A stretch of DNA of 8,376 nt from Pullilachnospira_A gallistercoris (GTDB lineage Bacteria > Bacillota > Clostridia > Lachnospirales > Lachnospiraceae), in NCBI GenBank assembly GCA_018712125.1, contig DVHM01000099.1:1-8376 (forward strand), in the 5' to 3' direction. The notes beneath the pieces were generated by a model. The model was not told the origin of the DNA. It saw nothing but the letters and a program-made list of their open reading frames with translations, and made no database searches. Numbering within the stretch: the stretch's first letter is position 1; the number at the start of each line of letters is the position of its first letter. Position numbers and translations under genes: made by a program. Shown here piece after piece: positions 1-5,721 of this stretch.

Positions 1-336
1 CGGGAGATCTGGTACCGGCAGATGATGGCCTATCCGCCGGCGGCCCATATGCTGGTGGTGCAGGTTACCTCCCCAAAGGAGGAGGATGCGGATCAGACAG
101 CGACGCGACTGGCGCAGGTCGTTGCCCGTCAGGAGGAGGAATATGCCGTCATGGGCCCGACGGACGCGGCAATCAAAAAGATCAGCGACATTTACCGCAA
201 GGCAATCTATATCAAGGCCAGGGAGTATGAAAAGCTGACGGATCTGATGCGGCGCCTGGAGGAATCATTTTCCGAGACGGTGGCGGGCAGTCAGACCCAT
301 GTGTGGTTCGACTTTGATCCCATGAGCGGATTTTAG
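1..336 (+). CDS. priA: Primosomal protein N' (PriA helicase), C-terminal part only
   Basis: The reading frame is open from base 1 to a TAG at 334-336, so this is the last 111 residues of a gene whose start lies upstream. PriA is the 3'-5' DNA helicase that recognises stalled or repaired forks and reloads the replicative helicase. The visible part matches its C-terminal domain: an R-Q-M-x-A-Y-P-P motif near the window start (residues about 6-14), then a segment reading G-P-T-D-A-A-I-K-K-I with Y-R-K-A-I-Y-I-K-A, and an end with F-D-F-D-P, which resembles the usual V-D-V-D-P close to the PriA terminus. The helicase core and zinc-binding cysteines are not in the window. def follows after 30 bases, the order usual in Bacillota. 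The call rests on motif memory plus the neighbour order, which agree. Confidence 0.93.
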   Translation, partial: REIWYRQMMAYPPAAHMLVVQVTSPKEEDADQTATRLAQVVARQEEEYAVMGPTDAAIKKISDIYRKAIYIKAREYEKLTDLMRRLEESFSETVAGSQTHVWFDFDPMSGF

Positions 337-349
337 AAAAAAATGAAAC

Positions 350-355
350 AGGAGG
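350..355 (+). promoter_or_regulatory. Shine-Dalgarno site for def
   Basis: AGGAGG lies 11 bases before the ATG at 367. A second, weaker GAGG directly abuts the start codon. The ATG at 356 overlapping this region is out of frame and reaches a stop within seven codons, so 367 is the real start. The 30-base priA-def gap holds nothing else recognisable, and no terminator. Confidence 0.7.
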
Positions 356-366
356 ATGGATAGAGG

Positions 367-846
367 ATGGCACTGAGAAAGATCAGAATTCAGGGAGACA
401 GCGTGCTCACAAAGGTATGCAGACCGGTGGAGAAGATGACGCCGCGCATAAAAACGCTGATTGAGGACATGTTAGATACTATGTACGACGCGGACGGCGT
501 GGGACTGGCGGCGCCCCAGGTGGGCGTGCTGCGCCGGGTGGTGGTTATCGATGTGGGAGAGGGACCGATTGTCATGGTCAATCCCGAGATTATCGAGTCC
601 GACGGCAGCCAGACCGGCGAGGAAGGATGCTTAAGCCTTCCGGGCAAATCCGGTGTGGTGACCAGGCCCAATCATGTGAAGGCCCGGGCGTACAATGAAA
701 ATATGGAACTTTACGAGATCGAGGGCGAGGAACTTCTGGCCAGAGCCATCTGCCATGAGCTGGATCATCTGGAGGGTCATATGTACACCGAGAAGGTGGA
801 GGGACCGCTTCACGACGTGACCGCTGAGGAAGAGGAGGAAGCATGA
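367..846 (+). CDS. def: Peptide deformylase
   Basis: This is a metalloenzyme that removes the formyl group from the N-terminal formyl-Met of nascent proteins at the ribosome exit. All three family signatures are present in order. Motif 1 is GVGLAAPQ at residues 44-51, motif 2 is EGCLS at 86-90, and motif 3 is HELDH at 130-134. Cys88, His130 and His134 are the expected metal ligands and Glu131 the catalytic base. At 159 residues it is of normal length for the short bacterial form. It ends in a Glu-rich tail (T-A-E-E-E-E-E-A), whose codons also carry the ribosome-binding site of fmt. Its stop overlaps the fmt start by 4 bases (ATGA), so the deformylase and the formyltransferase that creates its substrate are probably translationally coupled. 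I see no oddities in the active site. Confidence 0.98.
   Translation: MALRKIRIQGDSVLTKVCRPVEKMTPRIKTLIEDMLDTMYDADGVGLAAPQVGVLRRVVVIDVGEGPIVMVNPEIIESDGSQTGEEGCLSLPGKSGVVTRPNHVKARAYNENMELYEIEGEELLARAICHELDHLEGHMYTEKVEGPLHDVTAEEEEEA
833..838 (+). promoter_or_regulatory. Shine-Dalgarno site for fmt embedded in the def tail
   Basis: AGGAGG sits 4 bases before the fmt ATG at 843, inside the consecutive Glu codons that end def. It supports 843 as the fmt start. The same bases serve as coding sequence and as ribosome-binding site. Confidence 0.75.
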
Positions 847-1814
847 GAGTCATTTTTATGGGAACCCCGGACTTCGCGGTCAGTGTGCTTGCAGCGGTGG
901 CGGAGGCCGGCCACGAGATTCTTCTGGCAGTGACCCAGCCGGACAGACCGAAGGGACGGGGAAAACAGATTCAGTACTCCCCGGTCAAGGAGTGGGCCAT
1001 CGAACACGACGTGCCGGTATATCAGCCCCGGCGGATCCGGGATGAGGAGGCGGCAGCCTATCTGGCGCGTTTCGAGGCTGACATCATTGTGGTGGCGGCT
1101 TTCGGTCAGATCCTCCCGAAGGAGATCCTGGAACTGCCGCCCTACGGATGTGTGAATGTGCACGCCTCCCTCCTGCCGAAATACCGCGGGGCTGCCCCGA
1201 TTCAGTGGGCGGTCATCAACGGGGATCCGGTGAGCGGCGTGACGACCATGCAGATGGGCGTGGGTCTGGACGACGGTGATATGCTTCTGAAGGAGGAGGT
1301 GCCCCTGGCGGCGGATGAGACCGGCGGGAGCCTCTTTGACAAGCTGGCAAAGGCCGGCGGAAAACTCTGTGTCAGAACCCTGGAGGGACTGGAGCGGGGA
1401 GAGATCACACCGATCCCTCAGAATGAGGCGGAGGCCACCCATGTGGGCATGATCAAAAAGAGCATGGGGGAGATGGATTTTTCCCGGTCGGCCATCGAGC
1501 TGGAGCGTCTGGTCAGAGGCCTGAATCCCTGGCCCAGCGCCTTTACCCACATCGGCACAAAAACCCTCAAAATCTGGCGGTCCGCGGCAGAACAGAAACT
1601 GCCGGAGGGAGCCGGGGACGCGGCGGACTGCATGAGGGAGCACCCGGTACCGGGAATGATCTGCCACATTGACAGCGCCGGCATCTGGGTTCTGACCGGA
1701 GACGGATTCCTCATCCTGCAGGAAGTGCAGCTGGAGGGAAAGAAGCGGATGAGCGCCGCCGATTTTCTCCGGGGTCATGATCTGCCGGTGGGGATTGTGT
1801 TCAAGAAAGGTTGA
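843..1814 (+). CDS. fmt: Methionyl-tRNA formyltransferase
   Basis: This enzyme transfers a formyl group from 10-formyl-tetrahydrofolate to Met-tRNA-fMet, producing the initiator tRNA. The N-terminal formyltransferase fold opens with FMGTPDFAV (residues 5-13) and T-Q-P-D-R-P-K-G-R-G-K (31-41). The folate-binding stretch S-L-L-P-K-Y-R-G-A-A-P lies at 109-119. The catalytic triad is visible as Asn105, His107 and Asp143 (in G-L-D-D-G-D), matching Asn106/His108/Asp144 of the E. coli enzyme. The C-terminal tRNA-binding domain begins around residue 208 and includes G-L-N-P-W-P-S-A-F near 227-235 and Q-L-E-G-K-K-R-M near 296-303. The length of 323 residues is normal. The start overlaps the def stop by 4 bases, and the TGA stop at 1812-1814 abuts the next gene. 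Confidence 0.98.
   Translation: MRVIFMGTPDFAVSVLAAVAEAGHEILLAVTQPDRPKGRGKQIQYSPVKEWAIEHDVPVYQPRRIRDEEAAAYLARFEADIIVVAAFGQILPKEILELPPYGCVNVHASLLPKYRGAAPIQWAVINGDPVSGVTTMQMGVGLDDGDMLLKEEVPLAADETGGSLFDKLAKAGGKLCVRTLEGLERGEITPIPQNEAEATHVGMIKKSMGEMDFSRSAIELERLVRGLNPWPSAFTHIGTKTLKIWRSAAEQKLPEGAGDAADCMREHPVPGMICHIDSAGIWVLTGDGFLILQEVQLEGKKRMSAADFLRGHDLPVGIVFKKG
1805..1810 (+). promoter_or_regulatory. Weak Shine-Dalgarno deciding the yugP start
   Basis: GAAAGG is the only SD-like sequence here. It is 0 bases from TTG 1811, 3 bases from ATG 1814 and 9 bases from ATG 1820. Only the last spacing is good, so I favour 1820. The choice changes the protein by at most three residues. Confidence 0.45.
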
Positions 1815-1819
1815 TGACA

Positions 1820-2563
1820 ATGTTAGGACTGGTATTAGGATTGGGATACGGATACGGATTTTACGGATTCTACTGGGATCCGACCTACTGGCTGGTCATT
1901 GTGGGAGCGGTCATCTGTCTGATCGCCTCCGCGAGGGTCCAGTCGGTCTACAGAAAATACTCCAGATACCGCAGTCACTCCGGTATGACCGGAGCGCAGA
2001 CGGCGGAGCGGATTCTCCACTACGCGGGAATCTATGACGTGCAGATTCTCCATGTGCGGGGCAATCTGACCGATCACTACAATCCCGCAAACCGCACGCT
2101 GAGCCTTTCGGACAGTGTGTACAACTCCACCAGCGTGGCGGCGGTGGGAGTGGCGGCCCACGAGTGCGGCCACGCGATCCAGCATCAGAAGAATTATCTT
2201 CCCTTGAAGCTGCGCAGCGCCATCGTGCCGGCGGCGAATCTGGGATCCACGCTGGCATGGCCCCTGATTATCATCGGTCTGCTCTTTACCAGCGAGACCG
2301 GAAACTTTCTGATTACCCTGGGAATTGTGTGCTTTTCTCTGGCGGTGCTCTTTCAGCTGGTCACGCTGCCGGTGGAGTTTAACGCTTCCGCCCGGGCCAT
2401 GCGGATCCTCGGGGAGACGGGAATTTTGGGTCAGGAGGAACTCTCGAAAACCAGAAAGGTGTTGAGCGCGGCGGCTCTTACCTATGTGGCCAGCGCGGCG
2501 GCGTCCATTTTACAGCTGCTGCGTCTGATCATTCTGACAGGAGGACGAAGAGACCGTGACTGA
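1820..2563 (+). CDS. yugP: YugP-type membrane zinc metallopeptidase
   Basis: This is an integral membrane protein of the neutral zinc metallopeptidase family (Zn_peptidase_2, YugP-like), related to M48 proteases. The physiological substrate of this family is not established. The HExxH zinc motif is HECGH at residues 114-118, and a Glu in L-P-V-E-F-N-A-S (Glu186) is the likely third ligand. Hydrophobic segments are visible at about 22-38, 133-156, 162-185 and 216-238, so I expect four membrane spans. The extreme N-terminus is Gly/Tyr-rich (G-Y-G-Y-G-F-Y-G-F-Y). The C-terminus ends in a charged R-R-D-R-D. With ATG 1820 the protein is 247 residues; ATG 1814 or TTG 1811 would add two or three. 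It sits tightly between fmt and rsmB and overlaps rsmB by 8 bases, which implies cotranscription with translation genes, though no direct link to translation is known. Confidence 0.93.
   Translation: MLGLVLGLGYGYGFYGFYWDPTYWLVIVGAVICLIASARVQSVYRKYSRYRSHSGMTGAQTAERILHYAGIYDVQILHVRGNLTDHYNPANRTLSLSDSVYNSTSVAAVGVAAHECGHAIQHQKNYLPLKLRSAIVPAANLGSTLAWPLIIIGLLFTSETGNFLITLGIVCFSLAVLFQLVTLPVEFNASARAMRILGETGILGQEELSKTRKVLSAAALTYVASAAASILQLLRLIILTGGRRDRD
1844..1873 (+). repeat. Short tandem GGA-TAC / GGA-TTY-TAC repeat in the yugP N-terminus
   Basis: GGATAC occurs twice in tandem (1844-1855). It is followed by two 9-base units, GGATTTTAC and GGATTCTAC (1856-1873), that differ by one base. The repeat is in frame and encodes the alternating Gly/aromatic run before the first membrane span. 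It looks like a small in-frame duplication, or simply codon choice in a Gly/Tyr-rich segment. Confidence 0.6.
2539..2544 (+). promoter_or_regulatory. Shine-Dalgarno site supporting the GTG start of rsmB
   Basis: A perfect AGGAGG lies 11 bases before GTG 2556, within the last codons of yugP. It supports the non-ATG start. The next in-frame ATG (2583) has no comparable site and would remove part of the conserved N-terminus. Confidence 0.7.
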
Positions 2564-3920
2564 GATCAATACCAGAGAAATCATGGTGGAGTGCCTGACG
2601 GAAATTCTGGAGCGGGGAGCTTATTCCCACCTGGTACTCCAGAAGGTGCTGACAAAGTATCAGTATCTGGAGAAGCGGCAGCGGGCTTTTCTGACCCGGA
2701 CAGTCCAGGGAACCCTGGAGCGGAAAATCGAGCTGGACGCCGTGCTGGACCAGTTTTCCAGCACGCCGGTAAAAAAGATGAAGCCCTTCATCCGCAATCT
2801 GCTGCGGGGCAGCGTCTATCAGATCCTCTATATGGATGGGATTCCGGACGCGGCGGTCTGCAACGAGGCGGTCAAGCTGGCGGTAAAAAAGGGATTCGGG
2901 CCGCTGCGGGGTTTCGTCAACGGGGTCCTGCGGAATATCAGCAGAAAGAAGGGGGAGATTTCCTTTTCGGATCTATCTGTCCGCTATTCCATGCCCGGAT
3001 GGATCCTGGATCTGTGGTCCGGGGAGTATGACAGCCGGACGCTGGAGCGCATGCTGGAGGCATTTCTTACCCCGGCGCCTACCTTTATCCGGGTCAACAC
3101 CCGACGGATCTCGCCGGAGGAACTTCAGCGGCGGCTGGAGAAAAAGGGCGTGAAGGTACGGCCCCATCCCACATTGCGGGGCGGCATGTGGATGGAGGAC
3201 TACGACCACCTGAGCGGGCTGGAGGAATTCGAGGAAGGGCTCTTCTTTGTTCAGGATGTCAGTTCCATGACCGCGGTGGAGGCGGCGGGGATCTGCCCCG
3301 GCGACCGTGTGCTGGACGTCTGCGGCGCGCCCGGGGGAAAGAGCATGGACGCGGCGCTTCTGTGCGGCGACGGAGAGGTGGAGTGCCGGGATGTCTCCGA
3401 TTATAAGGTGGGGCTGATCCGGGAAAATGCGGCCCGCTGCGGATTTTCCAATATCCGGGCGGCAAAGGCGGACGCAAGGATACCGGACGAGGCCTCCGTG
3501 GGAAGCGCCGATGTGGTGCTGGCGGATCTGCCCTGCTCGGGGCTGGGCACCATCGGCAAGAAGCCGGATATCAAATACCGGGTTACGCCGGAACAGATCG
3601 ACGCCCTGGCCCGGCTTCAGCGCCAGATTCTGGATGTGGTCTGCGCCTATGTGAAACCCGGCGGAAGGCTGCTGTACTCCACCTGTACGATTTCCCCGAA
3701 GGAAAATCAGGAGAATGTGGCGGATTTTCTGGAGAGACATCCGGAGTTTACCCGGGAAAAGATGGAACAGATTCTGCCAAAGGCGGGTGTCTGTGACGGC
3801 TTCTTTTACGCGGTGTTCTGCCGCGGACAGGCGAAAGAGACGGGAAAATCCCAATCTGACGCTTTGGTTGGTGCTTTGGAAAAGCAGGCCTCTGATTCGG
3901 GGAAAGGCGAGGAGAGATGA
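2556..3920 (+). CDS. rsmB: 16S rRNA (cytosine-967-C5)-methyltransferase RsmB
   Basis: This is an S-adenosylmethionine-dependent RNA m5C methyltransferase of the Sun/Fmu family, methylating C967 (E. coli numbering) of 16S rRNA in the free small subunit. Residues 1 to about 135 form the NusB-like RNA-binding domain (R-E-I-M-V-E-C-L at the start, then V-N-G-V-L-R-N-I at 121-128). The Rossmann methyltransferase domain follows. Its SAM motif I is V-L-D-V-C-G-A-P-G-G-K-S at 252-263, motif IV is D-L-P-C-S-G at 324-329 with Cys327, and motif VI is Y-S-T-C-T-I at 374-379 with catalytic Cys377. These align closely with Cys325 and Cys375 of E. coli RsmB. The C-terminal motif D-G-F-F-Y-A-V-F-C-R (414-423) is followed by about 31 hydrophilic Lys/Ser/Glu-rich residues beyond the usual end. 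The start is GTG; the gene overlaps yugP by 8 and rlmN by 4 bases. Confidence 0.96.
   Translation: MTEINTREIMVECLTEILERGAYSHLVLQKVLTKYQYLEKRQRAFLTRTVQGTLERKIELDAVLDQFSSTPVKKMKPFIRNLLRGSVYQILYMDGIPDAAVCNEAVKLAVKKGFGPLRGFVNGVLRNISRKKGEISFSDLSVRYSMPGWILDLWSGEYDSRTLERMLEAFLTPAPTFIRVNTRRISPEELQRRLEKKGVKVRPHPTLRGGMWMEDYDHLSGLEEFEEGLFFVQDVSSMTAVEAAGICPGDRVLDVCGAPGGKSMDAALLCGDGEVECRDVSDYKVGLIRENAARCGFSNIRAAKADARIPDEASVGSADVVLADLPCSGLGTIGKKPDIKYRVTPEQIDALARLQRQILDVVCAYVKPGGRLLYSTCTISPKENQENVADFLERHPEFTREKMEQILPKAGVCDGFFYAVFCRGQAKETGKSQSDALVGALEKQASDSGKGEER
3909..3914 (+). promoter_or_regulatory. Shine-Dalgarno region for rlmN, ambiguous between two starts
   Basis: GAGGAG lies 2 bases before ATG 3917 and 11 before the in-frame ATG 3926. 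A second purine run, AAAGG (3903-3907), is 9 bases from 3917. Either start works. I keep 3917 because it gives the usual 4-base ATGA overlap with rsmB, but 3926 would remove only three residues. Confidence 0.5.
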
Positions 3921-4966
3921 CAGCGATGGACGGGAAGAAAACCGATATCAAATCCCTGCCCTTTGCGGCGGTGGAAGAATATATTGCCGGGCTGGGCGAA
4001 AAAAAGTTCCGGGCGAAACAGCTCTATGAGTGGATGCACGTACATAAGGCGGCCTCCTACGGGGAGATGACGAATCTGCCAAAAAGCCTGCGCCGGCAGC
4101 TGGATGAGGAGACGGATTACACTTGTCTGCGGCAGGTGGACTGCCAGATTTCCAGGCAGGACGGCACGAGAAAGTATCTGTTCGCCCTGGCGGACGGGAA
4201 CATGGTGGAGAGCGTTCTAATGCGTTACCACCACGGCAACAGTGTCTGCATCTCCTCCCAGGTGGGATGCCGTATGGGATGCCGCTTCTGCGCCTCCACC
4301 CTGGACGGCCTGGAGCGAAATCTGGCTCCGTCGGAAATGCTGGATCAGATTTACCGGATCGAGCGGGATATCGGGGAGCGGGTGTCCAACGTGGTGGTCA
4401 TGGGAACCGGGGAACCGCTGGACAATTACGACAACCTTCTGACCTTTATCCGCATGCTGACGGACGAGCATGGCTGTCATATCAGCCAGAGGAACGTGAC
4501 GGTCTCCACCTGCGGGATTGTGCCGCGGATTCGCCAGCTGGCCGAAGAGAAGCTTCAGATTACTCTGGCCCTCTCCCTCCACGCTTCCAATCAGAAGAAG
4601 CGCCTGGAATTGATGCCCATCGCCCGCACCTACGACATTTCCCAGGTGCTGGATGCCTGCGCCTTCTATTTTCAGGAGACCGGCCGCAGGGTTACGTTCG
4701 AGTACAGTCTGGTGGAGGGCGTCAACGACGCGCCGGAGCAGGCGCTGGAGCTGGCGCATCTCCTTGCGGGTATGCACGGCCATGTCAATCTGATTCCGGT
4801 AAACCCCATCAAAGAGCGCAGCTACGCGGCTTCCAGGCCGGCGTCGGTGCATCGTTTTCAAAATATTCTTGAAAAAAATGGAATAAATGTTACTATAAGA
4901 AGAGAATTGGGCGCTGATATCGACGGCGCCTGCGGACAACTGCGAAGGAGATATAAGGAAAGGTAA
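3917..4966 (+). CDS. rlmN: Dual-specificity RNA methyltransferase RlmN (radical SAM)
   Basis: RlmN methylates C2 of A2503 in 23S rRNA, at the peptidyl transferase centre and exit tunnel, and A37 of certain tRNAs. The radical-SAM iron-sulfur motif CxxxCxxC is Cys118, Cys122 and Cys125 in V-G-C-R-M-G-C-R-F-C. The SAM-binding M-G-T-G-E-P-L lies at 162-168. The methyl-carrying Cys339 is in D-G-A-C-G-Q-L near the C-terminus. Cys111, seven residues before the cluster, corresponds to Cys118 of E. coli RlmN. Residues 1-70 form the helix-hairpin-helix-like N-terminal domain (F-R-A-K-Q-L-Y-E-W). The length of 349 residues is typical. The related Cfr resistance enzyme shares these cysteines, but the housekeeping operon context and the normal RlmN N-terminus favour RlmN. 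Codons for about residues 316-331 are abruptly AT-rich, unlike the rest of the gene, and contain a promoter-like element. Confidence 0.97.
   Translation: MTAMDGKKTDIKSLPFAAVEEYIAGLGEKKFRAKQLYEWMHVHKAASYGEMTNLPKSLRRQLDEETDYTCLRQVDCQISRQDGTRKYLFALADGNMVESVLMRYHHGNSVCISSQVGCRMGCRFCASTLDGLERNLAPSEMLDQIYRIERDIGERVSNVVVMGTGEPLDNYDNLLTFIRMLTDEHGCHISQRNVTVSTCGIVPRIRQLAEEKLQITLALSLHASNQKKRLELMPIARTYDISQVLDACAFYFQETGRRVTFEYSLVEGVNDAPEQALELAHLLAGMHGHVNLIPVNPIKERSYAASRPASVHRFQNILEKNGINVTIRRELGADIDGACGQLRRRYKER
4869..4896 (+). promoter_or_regulatory. Candidate internal promoter for stp-prkC-rsgA inside rlmN
   Basis: TTGAAA (4869-4874, 5/6 match to the sigma-A -35 consensus) is followed after 16 bases by TACTAT (4891-4896, 4/6 match). 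A TG lies one base before the -10 (4888-4889), as in extended -10 promoters. An overlapping TATAAG at 4894-4899 is a better -10 hexamer but would need a 19-base spacer. By hand count, 4861-4910 has 11 G/C in 50, against clearly GC-rich surroundings. Transcription would start near 4903, leaving a leader of about 70 bases before stp. This is inference from sequence only. Confidence 0.4.
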
Positions 4967-4974
4967 AAAAGCCA

Positions 4975-5721
4975 ATGAAGTTTCATGCCATTACAGACGT
5001 GGGACGCATGCGCAGTCAGAATCAGGATAATGTATACGGAACCACGTCCCCCATCGGGCCGCTTCCGAATCTTTTCCTGGTTGCGGACGGTATGGGCGGG
5101 CATAACGCCGGGGATTACGCCTCCAGGAGAGCCATCGAGCTGGTAAAGGAGAGCGTGGAACAGAGCCCGGGGACGGAGCCTGTGGAAGTTCTGCGGACAG
5201 CGATAACAACTGCAAATGACATGCTGTTTTCCGAAGCCAGACAGCAGGAGGAAAAATCCGGGATGGGGACCACCTTTGTGGCGGCGACCATCGTGAACGA
5301 GGAACTGCTGGTGGCCAATGTGGGGGACAGCCGGCTCTATGTACTGCATGACGGACAGTTGAGGCAGATAACGCTGGATCATTCTCTTGTGGAGGAGATG
5401 GTGCGCACTGGCAGCATGTCCCAGGAGATGGCATATCATCATCCGAAGAAACATATGATTACCAGGGCAGTAGGGGCAGAAGATAAGGTGGATATCGATT
5501 TCTTTGATGTGTCCCTGTTTGGCGATGAGATCATCCTTCTGTGCTCGGACGGACTGAGCAATATGGTGGAGGACGACAGGATCAGAGAGCTGCTTCTTAC
5601 GAAGGAAAGCGCGCAGCAGCGGGCGGAGAGCCTGGTGCAGGCGGCCAACCAGAAGGGCGGCAGGGATAACATCACAGTGATTGTAGTAGAACCATTTTCC
5701 AGCGAGGTGAAAGCATGTTAG
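4975..5721 (+). CDS. stp: PP2C-family Ser/Thr protein phosphatase (Stp/PrpC)
   Basis: This is a soluble metal-dependent phosphatase that reverses phosphorylation by the adjacent PASTA kinase. The PPM/PP2C motifs appear in order: R-S-Q-N-Q-D at residues 13-18, V-A-D-G-M-G-G-H at 36-43, G-M-G-T-T at 97-100, V-G-D-S-R at 116-120, D-H-S-L-V at 135-139, C-S-D-G-L at 190-194 and G-G-R-D-N-I at 228-233. Asp18, Asp38, Asp118, Asp192 and Asp231 are the likely Mn/Mg ligands. The common N-E-D of motif 1 is N-Q-D here, a variation seen in other bacterial members and not in itself disabling. The length of 248 residues is standard, with no membrane segment. It begins 8 bases after rlmN, with AAAGG (4959-4963) as a modest ribosome-binding site. 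It overlaps prkC by 7 bases, suggesting coupled synthesis of phosphatase and kinase. Confidence 0.97.
   Translation: MKFHAITDVGRMRSQNQDNVYGTTSPIGPLPNLFLVADGMGGHNAGDYASRRAIELVKESVEQSPGTEPVEVLRTAITTANDMLFSEARQQEEKSGMGTTFVAATIVNEELLVANVGDSRLYVLHDGQLRQITLDHSLVEEMVRTGSMSQEMAYHHPKKHMITRAVGAEDKVDIDFFDVSLFGDEIILLCSDGLSNMVEDDRIRELLLTKESAQQRAESLVQAANQKGGRDNITVIVVEPFSSEVKAC

Noticed and set aside
810..1820. A 336-codon open frame on the minus strand covering all of fmt
   Set aside because: It mirrors fmt almost exactly, which is common when a GC-rich gene with biased third positions is read antisense. Its translation shows no recognisable motif, and fmt is certain.
2973..3854. A 293-codon minus-strand open frame within rsmB
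   Set aside because: The protein is rich in Arg, His and Pro with no domain, lies wholly opposite a gene with all catalytic motifs, and has no plausible ribosome-binding context.
4123..4872. A 249-codon + strand open frame inside rlmN in another frame
   Set aside because: It is Gly/Arg/Ala-rich shadow sequence with no motif. The overlapping rlmN frame carries the complete radical-SAM signature.
3917..4966. Cfr-type antibiotic-resistance methyltransferase instead of RlmN
   Set aside because: The gene lies in the conserved rsmB-rlmN-stp-prkC order, has the ordinary RlmN N-terminal domain and length, and no mobile-element sequence is nearby.
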